Below are positions 23,294 through 32,921 of a stretch of 32,936 bases of DNA, piece after piece. The position numbers were made by a program, and so were the translations under genes. Position 1 is the first letter of the stretch, and each line of letters opens with the position of its first letter. Under the pieces are notes generated by a model. The model did no database searches, had not been told where the DNA came from, and was given only the letters and a program-made list of their open reading frames with translations. This DNA comes from Microcaldota archaeon (lineage in GTDB: Archaea; Micrarchaeota; Micrarchaeia; Norongarragalinales; Norongarragalinaceae), in the NCBI GenBank assembly GCA_016212375.1, contig JACRGH010000015.1, positions 1-32,936 of the forward strand, given 5' to 3'.

Positions 23294-24085
23294 TCAAAAA
23301 TGCAAAACCGCTTTAGCACCCATGGCCAAAACGGTGAACAGAAGCGAGCCAAAAACGATGGGCGGCAGGCCCGGGTAGTAGCCTTTCTTGCGCTCCATGA
23401 TGTACAGCAAGGAGCCTAGGCCTGCAGCGGCGCCAAACGCCGCGGCAACCGCGACAAACAATCCTACTGAATTCAGAAGCGAAACCGACAAGACGATGGG
23501 CACCACGAAGTCCCCGGACCCCAGCATCACCTGTTGCTTTTTATGGCTGAAGTTGACCGTCAAACTGGTCTTTTTCTCACTCATTCGTTCTGCAAGGACA
23601 ATCATATGCTTGGTCAGGAATACGGCGATGAAATCGTAGCCCGAAATCAGGACGGCAAACAGAAGCACCGGAACCAGGCCAATTTGCGAGCCTAAAAAGC
23701 CGCCCACCACCACCGCGGCGAACATCAACAGGTACGGCCGGATTGGTTCATAGACGAATCGAACAGCCAACAAGCCCAAAGAAAGGGCCAAGGTCACCAA
23801 GTCATCAAAAAACAGTGAAATGAACAGATTCGCCGAGGCAAACATCATCAGCGCCTCCAACCCCTTCAGAAGCGCGTTGCCTTTGTAGAATTTCAAAACC
23901 AACAACAAAAGGCCCGTCGTAATCAGGATGCCGATGATCAACGAAACCGCATTGGCCGGATCGGACGGATTATCGTAGGTCTGGATGCCGGTGGCGATGA
24001 ATAACGATCCAACCACTAAGCCGATCATCATGCAGCACATGAACGCGGCGAGCAGTTGGACGGCGACGAAACGGATGGAAAACAT
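23294..24085 (-). CDS. Presenilin/SPP-like GxGD intramembrane aspartyl protease
   Basis: Multi-pass membrane protein (263 aa, about nine segments) of the A22 presenilin/signal-peptide-peptidase family, which cleaves substrates inside the bilayer. Both catalytic motifs are seen: Tyr150-Asp151 in 'SGYDFIAVF' and Gly189-Ser-Gly-Asp192 in 'LGSGDFVVP'. A 'PGLPPI' stretch near 238-243 is in the place of the family PAL motif. ATG 24085 is chosen; an in-frame TTG at 24100 is less likely. It lies 77 bases downstream of a giant secreted-protein gene on the same strand. Processing of signal-peptide remnants is the expected role for an SPP-like enzyme, but the substrates are unknown. Confidence 0.88.
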   Translation of the reverse strand: MFSIRFVAVQLLAAFMCCMMIGLVVGSLFIATGIQTYDNPSDPANAVSLIIGILITTGLLLLVLKFYKGNALLKGLEALMMFASANLFISLFFDDLVTLALSLGLLAVRFVYEPIRPYLLMFAAVVVGGFLGSQIGLVPVLLFAVLISGYDFIAVFLTKHMIVLAERMSEKKTSLTVNFSHKKQQVMLGSGDFVVPIVLSVSLLNSVGLFVAVAAAFGAAAGLGSLLYIMERKKGYYPGLPPIVFGSLLFTVLAMGAKAVLHF

Positions 24086-24162
24086 GGGGGGGAAACACAA
24101 TCTCTAACAAACCGTATAGTTTGGCGATTATAATTTGGACAATCTAAGTCAAGTTTGCATTA

Positions 24163-27100
24163 CTATATTTTCTTGCCATTTTGATAAAACTCAAACCTGA
24201 CTCCATTGAATTGCTGATGATAATATGATTTATGTGCAATTATTTCTGCGGGTGTCAAGCCAGGTTTAAATGCAACATTAACCCGGTAAATCTGATTAGG
24301 GTCTGCTTTCCCGATGAAATTATTTTCAATCTGGTATTCAGTATTAATACCCACTGCATCCGTCGTCCTAACCGGCGCTGAAAATTCAAAGTTTAACGCA
24401 TCCCCTAAAGTTTCAGGTTGCTTCGAAAGTGTTGCCCGTCCTGAATTATAATACTCAAAATCCAAACCAGGTTCGACAGGAATTTTTACATTAGGCTGGC
24501 GTTGTGCATTAAAGCCACCAATTAAAATATTCTTTAAAACTCCGATTACTTCGGTCTTCCCATCTATTTCCCAATGTTGGGCAAATGCGGGCTCGACGCT
24601 GAATTTCGAATCTATTTTTGAAACACGCAATGGATAAAAATTCTGGAATTTATTCTCTGACATCGAGTCATGCACCATGATAATGTGGGGTTTTGGACTA
24701 TCAAAAGGCTGTAAATCGGCCATTTGGGCCAATATGGATTGTTTCAACTCAGTCGGATCCATTTGCATATTCAAGGGTTTACCGTCGGGCGCATTCTTCG
24801 GAAGGAAACTCTCCGCCGGAAGCGTGCGTGCCTCATCCAGCGAGCCTTTGAAGAATACGGGCGTCGCTTGCTGATCCGAGGGGGTCGTGGGCTCTTCAGC
24901 AGGAACGGGTTTTTCTTTAAGATATTTTTCCAAGTTTTCGCGGTTGCGTTCATATACCTTGGGCTGTGCTTCAATGCCATCCTTGGCGTAAGTTTGTTCA
25001 GACACGCGGGCCATTATACTCGCTTGTTCAAAATCACCAGTAGCGGACGTATAAATTGCGTGACCATACCCCAACCAAACGTCGGGAGGGTGAAAATCAG
25101 TCATGCTCAAGCCGGGATTTTCTTCATATTCGCGGGACTTTTGTAGGGCCTTTCCAAGGATGCGGTTGGATTCATCGGCCCTATTTACATCTTCGAACCC
25201 CGAACGATACCCGTCCAGAAAATTTGAAAGGACTTCGTAATCCGCCCGTTTTCCAAATTCAAAATCGTGCAACAGCATTTCGTACAGAAGTGAAACTTCG
25301 GGTGGAAGTTCATGTAGCTGGCCCAGGCTTACGTCGAACAGTTTAACCGTCCGCTTTACTGGATCATAATTCTCATTGTTTTCACGATCCATCAAAGTGA
25401 CGACACTTTCAATTACCCCTTCTTTCAAGTTAGCAGTAGTCAAAGCTCGCATCGCAGCGGACCTTCCTTCATCGAAAGCGGCGGCATGAAGCTCATCAAC
25501 AGTAGCCTTTCCGCGAAAACTCCGGGCGGTTTTACCCGGAGTATATTCCTGTATCTGGATAGAAAAGCCGGATTCAGAATCAAAATGTTCATTGAATATC
25601 CGGCTCGATATCGCGCGTATTGAATCCGGTTTTGGATTAAATGTATTGTCCTGGAGATGTTCCAACATCAATTTTGGATCCGAATCCACTTTAGTCAATA
25701 CACGCTGTGCCTCAACAATTCGGTTAACATCTGCTTCAGTGTAACTACCAATTTGTTTTCGGATATTATCTTTAGTGAATAACTCCTTACCTGTTTTTAC
25801 GATTACAGGCACGTCATTTCCCCCGACTTCCCCGGCACTAACCAGGAACGCAGTTCTTTCGGCCCCAGCCCCCATAACCTGGGGCCGCACATCCATTGGT
25901 TCACCGTCATAAGAATCCCGGGCGGCCTTAAAATCGGCCGCCAATTTTTCGTTGAATTGACTCAAAACAGTTTGACGCGCTTCAAATTGCTTGAACGCAT
26001 CCGAATTATCCGGTTTTGGCTTGGAATATTTTCCAAAAAAATCCAAAACATTCGGTTCCAATACCGGCGTGCCGGGGGTTGTTTCCAATACGATGGGCAT
26101 TTTTGCCAGCGCGAAAACTGGCATCAGACCGTTTTGAACGGCTGCAACTTCGATATCGATTTTTTGTTTTGCTTTCGCGTATTCTTCCGTCGTCTTATCA
26201 GTAGCCAAATCTAAGAATTTAGGATTTTTTTCGGCCATCCGCCGATACCCTTCAGGCGAGATATTGGAAAGGATGAATGCTCCGTCATCTTTTGCAAAAT
26301 CAGCAAATGTTTTTGGAAGCTCCGGGTCCATCGCGGCCATCAGTTTCAACGCGGACGCTTCATCCCAATCCGCCTTCTGGGCGTTCAGCTCGTCGCGCTT
26401 GGCTTGGAATTGCTCACGCACCTTTTGGAATTCGGCTGGACTGTCGGCGGCCTTCAAAGCGGCTTCGAGCACCGGCTTAAGGTAGACGGAGGAATGTTCC
26501 AAAACAGCGCGTCCGGATTTCACCCGAAGTTCTGCCAACCGGGCTTCCACATGCGTTCCGCCTCCCGCAAGTATCTCAGGATGGATCAGTCTACGCAATA
26601 GTTGGAAATCCTTCTCGGCCTTGAAACCGTCCGAAAAATGATTCAAAAGTTCCGGCAACGGATGGATTTTGTGGCCATCCATCGTGTCAAATTTGATTCC
26701 GACCCCGGCCTCCTTGAGGGCTTTTTCGAACGCTTCCTGCTCGTTTGCCACCTGTTTTGAAACGGTATGGGAATCCGGGGCATTGGAAACCTGCACTTGG
26801 AGATACGCGCCATCCGGCTCCCGCACAAGAAGTAAGTCACAATCACAGGTCACTTCGCGGATACGGGCAATGGTTTCTTTTATGGCATTGGCCAACGCCT
26901 CATTGGCCATCTTATGTTCAATGGAACCCGGATTTTCCGTTTCTACTTTTGTGAGTTTGTCCTTCTTTTCCTTGATGACTTTGATTGCGTCAGCAACAAC
27001 CGGCGGAACAATGTAAACCCCCTGCTCATAAGCGACGCGTTTCACGGTCTCCCTTGCGGCAACGGAAGGTACGTCGGTTTTTTTCCGTGTTGCCATGGAA

Positions 27101-28974
27101 AAAAATGCATCCGCGGCATGTTCTGCCAAAGTCGTCCTACCTTCTTTCGATGATGCTTGGTCCACGAACGGCGCCGCTTGGCTCAAGCCCACCGTATCCG
27201 GTTGTGCACGGCCGTCAGATGCCTTCAATCCGGACGGTCCGTTAATCGGAGGTTCAGGGGGTTTGATGCCGTTCTTGATGGCACCGTATTCGTCTGCAAG
27301 TGATATCCGGTCTTTCCAGGAGAAATCCTTACCGACTTCCAGCGTTCCGTGAGCGATTTGGCCGGCTTGGTAGACATTTTGAACGATGGATGCGCCGTTG
27401 TTGCAGGCCTCGGCGATTTGCTCCCGATTGGTTGGATATTTTTCAAAATATTTCAATAGTTCCGGCGCCGACTGGTATGACTCGAAAAGCATGTTGGCCC
27501 CGATTCCTACGTTCACGGCGATGGCCAACGAACGGACGTAAGGGATTTTGTTGGCCAACCCGAGGATAATCGGAGCTTGCCCGCTGAGCGAGAACTGGTC
27601 AATGGCCTGGTCATAGGCGCATTGGCCGAGTCCTTGCACGACTTCGTTGATTTGCTTGGAGTTTGAATCGGCCTTGATCAAATCCTGGTGGGTCGCCTTC
27701 CATTTGTTTTCGAAAACCGACGTCAGGACGATTTTTTCCTCATCATCCAGGAAATAATACGACCCTTTGAAACTGTCCGCCTGGTCAAAATCGGCGCGCA
27801 TGCCGCGGATTTTGACATTGACGAACCGGTCGACCGCGTAAATTTCATCAATGGCTCTTTTCCGGACTTTGGGGTCCGGAGTAAGGTGGGCGTTTTTGAC
27901 ACCATCATAAAACATCACGTCTCGTGCGATGGATGGGATATCCGGGTAATCCCGATGCAACAGAACGTTGGTACCCATGACTGCCCGGGACAAGCGCATG
28001 AAATTGGTTTTTAACAGGTCAAACGAATTATCAATAAGTAGCGATTGACCGTCGTGGCGCCTCGGATCCGTCCGGAGGCACCTCGTACTGGGACTTGATA
28101 GTAATTCAATCGAAGGCACTTCACCTCGGATAGCATAGGCTGAAACCGACCCCAAGGGGGCGTTGTCTTTGATACAAACGGCAAGCAAATGGATACCGGC
28201 GCGGTCGTCGGCCGATAATGCGGTTTCCTCTAGATATGGATATAGCGCAGGCGAAGTCAAAAAGCGGTATTTCAAGTGGGTGAACGCATCCAAAGCCACG
28301 CTCAGGGGCACGTCCTTGATTTTAGTCAAACGGAGGAAATGATTGTCAATGGTTTCCTCGTAGACGGAACGGGAAGGCTTCAATTTCTTGATGTAAAGTT
28401 CAAACAAACCGGAAACGACGGGGTTGCCATAATAATAGGAGGTCGACTCGTAGTTTAAGTCGCCTTGGGATTGATCGATGTCTTTCGGATTGACCCGCTG
28501 GTATAGGTTCATGGAATTGGTCGCCAATTGGCGTGCCGGCACCTTCATCGCCACATCATCGACGCAATCAAGCCCGAGTTCTCCATAATCGTTCCTGGAA
28601 CCGGCATCGGGCGTAATGAACGACCGCATGATTTCTTTGAGTCCATCCGGTGTTTTCGCTTTGTCGGATTCGAGGCAGCGGATGATGCCGCTGACGGCCA
28701 AATAGGATTCGGAATGCAAATCGTTCTGTTGCCCGGGTTTGTTGACCCATACCCCGCCCTTGGTCCTGAAATGGAGGAGGTTATCGGCGGCCAAAACGGA
28801 TTCCGCAATCTTGTTGTCCTTTTGGTCCAAATCGTCCCAATATTGCTGTTCCAAATAGAGATGTTTGAGGGCCAAGGTCCGGTATCCGGCATAGTTGAAC
28901 TTATCCGTCGGGTCAAGAGCAAATACGACAGTGCTCAAAAGCAGGATGGAAATGAGGAAGTACGTCTTGTTCAT
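24163..28974 (-). CDS. Giant secreted protein with possible degenerate kinase-like segment (1603 aa)
   Basis: It has a signal peptide ('YFLISILLLSTVVFA', about 5-19) and no C-terminal anchor, so it is predicted to be exported and released or loosely held. Residues 20-500 are largely helical and unrecognised. Residues 640-960 are charged, partly coiled-coil sequence. A segment about 1034-1220 recalls a protein-kinase fold: a Gly-rich loop 'MGAGAERTAFLV' (1034-1045), 'VPVIVKTGK' (1055-1063), a hinge-like 'IQEYTPG', then 'LMDRENNEN' with Asp1196, and 'VKLFDVSLG' with Asp1214. The two Asp are 18 residues apart, as in true kinases, but the HxD and DFG motifs are not intact. The C-terminal 250 residues are beta-rich. 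It is 6 bases downstream of the 28981 gene, so one operon. Local GC is lower than in the housekeeping genes. Confidence 0.85.
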   Translation of the reverse strand: MNKTYFLISILLLSTVVFALDPTDKFNYAGYRTLALKHLYLEQQYWDDLDQKDNKIAESVLAADNLLHFRTKGGVWVNKPGQQNDLHSESYLAVSGIIRCLESDKAKTPDGLKEIMRSFITPDAGSRNDYGELGLDCVDDVAMKVPARQLATNSMNLYQRVNPKDIDQSQGDLNYESTSYYYGNPVVSGLFELYIKKLKPSRSVYEETIDNHFLRLTKIKDVPLSVALDAFTHLKYRFLTSPALYPYLEETALSADDRAGIHLLAVCIKDNAPLGSVSAYAIRGEVPSIELLSSPSTRCLRTDPRRHDGQSLLIDNSFDLLKTNFMRLSRAVMGTNVLLHRDYPDIPSIARDVMFYDGVKNAHLTPDPKVRKRAIDEIYAVDRFVNVKIRGMRADFDQADSFKGSYYFLDDEEKIVLTSVFENKWKATHQDLIKADSNSKQINEVVQGLGQCAYDQAIDQFSLSGQAPIILGLANKIPYVRSLAIAVNVGIGANMLFESYQSAPELLKYFEKYPTNREQIAEACNNGASIVQNVYQAGQIAHGTLEVGKDFSWKDRISLADEYGAIKNGIKPPEPPINGPSGLKASDGRAQPDTVGLSQAAPFVDQASSKEGRTTLAEHAADAFFSMATRKKTDVPSVAARETVKRVAYEQGVYIVPPVVADAIKVIKEKKDKLTKVETENPGSIEHKMANEALANAIKETIARIREVTCDCDLLLVREPDGAYLQVQVSNAPDSHTVSKQVANEQEAFEKALKEAGVGIKFDTMDGHKIHPLPELLNHFSDGFKAEKDFQLLRRLIHPEILAGGGTHVEARLAELRVKSGRAVLEHSSVYLKPVLEAALKAADSPAEFQKVREQFQAKRDELNAQKADWDEASALKLMAAMDPELPKTFADFAKDDGAFILSNISPEGYRRMAEKNPKFLDLATDKTTEEYAKAKQKIDIEVAAVQNGLMPVFALAKMPIVLETTPGTPVLEPNVLDFFGKYSKPKPDNSDAFKQFEARQTVLSQFNEKLAADFKAARDSYDGEPMDVRPQVMGAGAERTAFLVSAGEVGGNDVPVIVKTGKELFTKDNIRKQIGSYTEADVNRIVEAQRVLTKVDSDPKLMLEHLQDNTFNPKPDSIRAISSRIFNEHFDSESGFSIQIQEYTPGKTARSFRGKATVDELHAAAFDEGRSAAMRALTTANLKEGVIESVVTLMDRENNENYDPVKRTVKLFDVSLGQLHELPPEVSLLYEMLLHDFEFGKRADYEVLSNFLDGYRSGFEDVNRADESNRILGKALQKSREYEENPGLSMTDFHPPDVWLGYGHAIYTSATGDFEQASIMARVSEQTYAKDGIEAQPKVYERNRENLEKYLKEKPVPAEEPTTPSDQQATPVFFKGSLDEARTLPAESFLPKNAPDGKPLNMQMDPTELKQSILAQMADLQPFDSPKPHIIMVHDSMSENKFQNFYPLRVSKIDSKFSVEPAFAQHWEIDGKTEVIGVLKNILIGGFNAQRQPNVKIPVEPGLDFEYYNSGRATLSKQPETLGDALNFEFSAPVRTTDAVGINTEYQIENNFIGKADPNQIYRVNVAFKPGLTPAEIIAHKSYYHQQFNGVRFEFYQNGKKI

Positions 28975-28980
28975 GGGGAA

Positions 28981-31900
28981 TCATCGGACCTCGGTCATTC
29001 GGACGAACGTATCTTGATTCACTTGGATGCCGCTTTGCGTGGCGTATGAAAATGGTTTGAGCAATTCTTTTGGCGTGTCGGGAGTGATGCTTCCCAAAAA
29101 CAGCCGGCCGCTCGATTGGGGTATGTTAAGTGAAAGCTGGTACACGCGACCCGGTTTCAAATCCACACCCCATCCGGCCAAACTGCCCGCGCATATGCCT
29201 AGGCTTTCGTCATCGAGGTCATCGAATACACCGGTGCGTAGGAGTGTGGTTTCTTTGTATCCAGATGGATAAAGCGTTGAAATGGAATCATCCGAAGCGT
29301 GGCTACTGACGGCGTTGGCACGGGAAAGGACGGAATTTTCAAAGTCCGTCAATGCGGCCGTGGCTTGCCCGCAGTTGCAGTAGCCGTTAGCGCAATCGGT
29401 GAAATGAAGCGAGCGGGCTTGCTCTTTTGCCGGTTCTGCCAAGACGTCTTCTTCCGCCCACGACGTGTCCGATACTAATTCCTGGCGTTCAAACGTCAAT
29501 TGTTGGCCGGACGGATACGTGTTGATGGTGACCGAACATGCGGTAGTTGCGTCTACTGGAGCAATTTCCACCATGACGATTGACTTGCCAGACACCGCCT
29601 TGCTGAAGACCGAACCGCAAGAAAAGGTCAACGATTGGGCGTAATTGTTTGTCAAGAAAAGCGTTTTCTTTACGGATTTGCCGTTGGACGCGTAAAAAGT
29701 CACACTTTCGGGAGAAACGTAGGCCAAATGGTTGGGCTGGATATGCTTCACGGAAACCGTGAACGGCATATCGACGCTTTGTTTGCCGAATTTGGCCGTG
29801 ACTTTACCAGTAATTTTATCCCTCGGAATATCGATATTGCCACCTTTCCAAAGGGAACGAGCGTCGAGCGTCACGGTAGCGCTATACGTACCGGAATCCT
29901 CATCCGGAGTCAATTCCACGGATGAACTTCCTCCCGACAAATCCGAAGACAAAGAAAGCGAAGGCGTCGAATCCGAATCCAAGGGAATGGGCAAATTGAA
30001 TTTCTGGAAAGGTACCAATTCGCTCAGAGTCGCATCGGCGGAGGGTTCATCCCCGAGTTTTTCGGTTAAGACCGAAGAGTATACCCTATAATTCACTCGG
30101 TGGAGTTGGGTGAACGAGGTAATCGATTTTTGCGTGTGCCGGGGGTCGTCCGGATAGAATTCGCCCACCGTTTCGTATCCTTTTGTTACAAGAAATGGGA
30201 TTTCAAGCGATTTGGATTGGAAATCCCCTTGCGGTAATTCAAACTGGCTTGCGGACGTGGAATCATAAGGCGCATATTCGTTGAAATTGATATATTTAGC
30301 GCCGACATAATTAGAAATAAAGCCGGAGTTGAACGGCAGGTTGTACCACGCCAAGTCGGAAACAGCAGACAAACCGCGAGAATATCCGGTGAAATCCAAA
30401 TCTAATTTTTTGATTTTCCATTGCCCAATCGCATATTCATATTGGAACATCTGAGGCAATAATTCTTTGGAATTACTCGTGATAATTGGAACCCCTTGTT
30501 CGGTAACGTGTATTTTTGGCGTAAGCGGGTCAACATCGTCTAGCGAATAATAGGTATCTGGAAGTACTGAGACTCGAATCGGGTCAAGGATTACGCCGAA
30601 CCTTGACGCAATTTGGATGTAATCCCCGGCAGGAATCAGATTATAATCGGTGTCAGCATTCATTACCAAGATTAGACCATCGTTCGTTTTTTCCAGTTGG
30701 GTGTTGACCGCGGTTTTAATTGATTCAGGCCACGTAATTCCGGCCATGTCGGAGATGGGTTGGTAAGTGATTTTTCCCTGCTGCAGCCATCCCGTAGCAG
30801 TTTGACAGGATGGACAGTTAGTTGTAGAGATTAAGTACACTTGGGGGGATGGTTTGGTTTTTATCGTATGGTCGAATGCGATGGCCGGATAGAATTGGTA
30901 ATATAATTCCAAGGAATATTTTCCTGAAACATAAGGTTCCGCGCTGAAAAGAAAGTGGAGGTTGCCTTGGGAATCTGAAACCGCATCATTTTCGCGTGAA
31001 CTTAGGACTTTGTTCGAACGCGTGGTGAAAAGGGTTTTTTGCGAGGACGACGACGTGCTATCGACTCGGGATCCGGCGTATTTTCTCACCCATTTGTTCA
31101 AATTTTGAATGAAAAACCGTCCAAAAAATTCTTTATTGAAAAATGGATCCTGGAAGTATTGGTCCAAGCTTTTCTTGTAGGTAATCTGCCAATCCGACCA
31201 AAAACCTGCTTTTCCATATTTGATGTCATAGTATACGGAATCATATTTCTTTATCGGGTTGAGCCAAGGGTATTGCAGGGGTAGCGAGTCATAAATCATT
31301 TCCGGGTTTATGAAATATCCATCGTTTTGCTGGACCAACGGAAATGGGAAATATTTCATGAGGGCAACCGTCTTGCCTCCAGCTACGGAAACATATTTCA
31401 GCGGACTGGGATCAACGACATCATCCGTAGTCCCAGATAAGGTAATAGTGGTCACGGGCGCCGTTCCTTCGCAATGGGGCGCTACCCAGTTTCCAGTCCA
31501 TTGGCGGATAAGATAAGATGAATAACCTTGTGGATTAAGCGTCTTACCCCCGTCTTCAGAATAATAGAGGTTACGGTTTTCAGAAAAGTATTGCCGTCCG
31601 CGTGACTGACCGGTAAATCGGATGCTGTCTTCTGCGACCACAGATACAGAATTGGGAAAGGCGTATTCATTCTGGACCTTGCCGTTCTGGTCGATTTTTA
31701 CCATGTAGAGTCTAGATGAATTTTTCGAAGTCGCCCCCGAAGTCAGTGAATTTGAAAAGTCGATGGAATACAATCGGTAGTAAGAATATATTCCACCATC
31801 CGAGGCGGGGGCCATGCCTTGGAATTCCGATTGAAAAATTGAACCTTGGAAATTGTAATAGCTGACAGAGGGTGTGAACGGCATATCCCGTTCATCCAAT

Positions 31901-32781
31901 ACGCATTTTACCGATTTACCGCCGTTTTGTTTATACCCCTCTTTATCTCCTAACGGGTTGTCAGGATAACTAAACGGGGTATCTATCACTTCACCAAAAC
32001 TTGCGCAATATGAATATTCAACGCAAGTAATTTCGTTTTTAGTATAATACCCATTCGCACCAAGAAATTGCCGTAATCCGGTCTTCCTACAATATTCGTT
32101 TTTGGGGATTTCCAAGACTCCGCCGTAATTTGTTGGTTTGAAAACTTTACGTGGGTTTGCGCATTCCGACGTGGCAACCTCCTTTGTTGGCGGATTGCAT
32201 AAACAGGCCCAGGTAGTGCAGGTGTACTCAGTTGTGCTCTTTTGCGTGCATGAACTAAACCGTGGATCCTTGGTGCATTCGATATTCGAACAAGTTACGA
32301 GTTGGCTTGAACAACCTAGACTTACTTTCGTCGTTCCCACCTTTTTACTTGGACACACGGTGGGTCCATGGCATATTTCCTTGCCAGTTGCAAGGACGGG
32401 GTAGCCATTGGAATCATATCCAACAACGCCGACTCCGTCTATGTACCGAGAGTAAGTACAGGTGATAACCGGCGTGACGCAAAAATTGCTGTCATCACAT
32501 ACTTCGGTATATCTTGTTGCTGGCGGAGTCGTATATACTGAGGTATATGTCACCGCACTTTTAGCCGGGCTTTTGAATTCGGCATCAACTTTTTTCCATG
32601 TTTTACCGTTGTCGGATGACATGGCAAGTTGCGTGGTGACTTTCCATTGGGATGCACGAAGATAATACGGCGTAGAAGTAAGTGTTTCGACGCTAGGTTG
32701 TTGATAGGCAACGTAGAGGTTGCCGGCGTTGTCGCGGATGAATCCGTTGGGTGGGATGAAGAATCCTTTGCCGCTATCCAC
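28981..32781 (-). CDS. Giant Asp-box surface-type protein with CPSC motif (1266 aa)
   Basis: Unrecognised large protein with extracellular character. Two Asp-box (BNR/sialidase-type propeller) sequences, 'SSDNGKTW' near 55-62 and 'YSEDGGKTL' near 409, suggest a beta-propeller N-terminal half. A Cys-rich region (about 95-245) contains paired cysteines. Near 648-680 a thioredoxin/glutaredoxin-like strand-turn carries Cys656-Pro-Ser-Cys659 ('LISTTNCPSCQTATGWL'). The region from about 940 onward is Ig-like beta sequence, ending near a 'CANGYCNCG' cluster. No catalytic sialidase residues are assigned. The only available start is a GTG at 32781, with an in-frame TAA at 32812-32814, and no signal peptide is visible. 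The N-terminus may therefore be truncated, frameshifted or misassembled. It precedes the 1603-aa secreted gene by 6 bases. Confidence 0.8.
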   Translation of the reverse strand: MDSGKGFFIPPNGFIRDNAGNLYVAYQQPSVETLTSTPYYLRASQWKVTTQLAMSSDNGKTWKKVDAEFKSPAKSAVTYTSVYTTPPATRYTEVCDDSNFCVTPVITCTYSRYIDGVGVVGYDSNGYPVLATGKEICHGPTVCPSKKVGTTKVSLGCSSQLVTCSNIECTKDPRFSSCTQKSTTEYTCTTWACLCNPPTKEVATSECANPRKVFKPTNYGGVLEIPKNEYCRKTGLRQFLGANGYYTKNEITCVEYSYCASFGEVIDTPFSYPDNPLGDKEGYKQNGGKSVKCVLDERDMPFTPSVSYYNFQGSIFQSEFQGMAPASDGGIYSYYRLYSIDFSNSLTSGATSKNSSRLYMVKIDQNGKVQNEYAFPNSVSVVAEDSIRFTGQSRGRQYFSENRNLYYSEDGGKTLNPQGYSSYLIRQWTGNWVAPHCEGTAPVTTITLSGTTDDVVDPSPLKYVSVAGGKTVALMKYFPFPLVQQNDGYFINPEMIYDSLPLQYPWLNPIKKYDSVYYDIKYGKAGFWSDWQITYKKSLDQYFQDPFFNKEFFGRFFIQNLNKWVRKYAGSRVDSTSSSSQKTLFTTRSNKVLSSRENDAVSDSQGNLHFLFSAEPYVSGKYSLELYYQFYPAIAFDHTIKTKPSPQVYLISTTNCPSCQTATGWLQQGKITYQPISDMAGITWPESIKTAVNTQLEKTNDGLILVMNADTDYNLIPAGDYIQIASRFGVILDPIRVSVLPDTYYSLDDVDPLTPKIHVTEQGVPIITSNSKELLPQMFQYEYAIGQWKIKKLDLDFTGYSRGLSAVSDLAWYNLPFNSGFISNYVGAKYINFNEYAPYDSTSASQFELPQGDFQSKSLEIPFLVTKGYETVGEFYPDDPRHTQKSITSFTQLHRVNYRVYSSVLTEKLGDEPSADATLSELVPFQKFNLPIPLDSDSTPSLSLSSDLSGGSSSVELTPDEDSGTYSATVTLDARSLWKGGNIDIPRDKITGKVTAKFGKQSVDMPFTVSVKHIQPNHLAYVSPESVTFYASNGKSVKKTLFLTNNYAQSLTFSCGSVFSKAVSGKSIVMVEIAPVDATTACSVTINTYPSGQQLTFERQELVSDTSWAEEDVLAEPAKEQARSLHFTDCANGYCNCGQATAALTDFENSVLSRANAVSSHASDDSISTLYPSGYKETTLLRTGVFDDLDDESLGICAGSLAGWGVDLKPGRVYQLSLNIPQSSGRLFLGSITPDTPKELLKPFSYATQSGIQVNQDTFVRMTEVR

Positions 32782-32845
32782 GGTAATGAGTGTATCGGGT
32801 AGTGGTCCCGTTTAGCGTTGGTGAATTCGGGAACCGAAAAATTTT

Positions 32846-32921
32846 TCGCCTTTGACGACGTGGCTTTTCCAACAATCGTTGTGCAATGATTGGAAAAACC
32901 AACGCCGCGGCTCAAAGGCGA
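32846..32921. repeat. Large imperfect inverted repeat at the right edge
   Basis: The left arm (about 32846-32873) begins TCGCCTTTGA and ends GGCTTTTCCAA. The right arm (about 32890-32921) begins TTGGAAAAACC and ends CTCAAAGGCGA. The arms pair at both ends, with a few unpaired bases in the middle. Beside it, GAAAAATTTTTC (32836-32847) and TTCGG-GAA-CCGAA (32826-32838) are further palindromes. On the minus strand a short frame G-V-H-Y-Y-R-L ends at a stop at 32912-32914 inside the repeat, so this could be the terminator of a gene outside the window, or the end of a mobile element. No transposase is visible. Confidence 0.5.
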
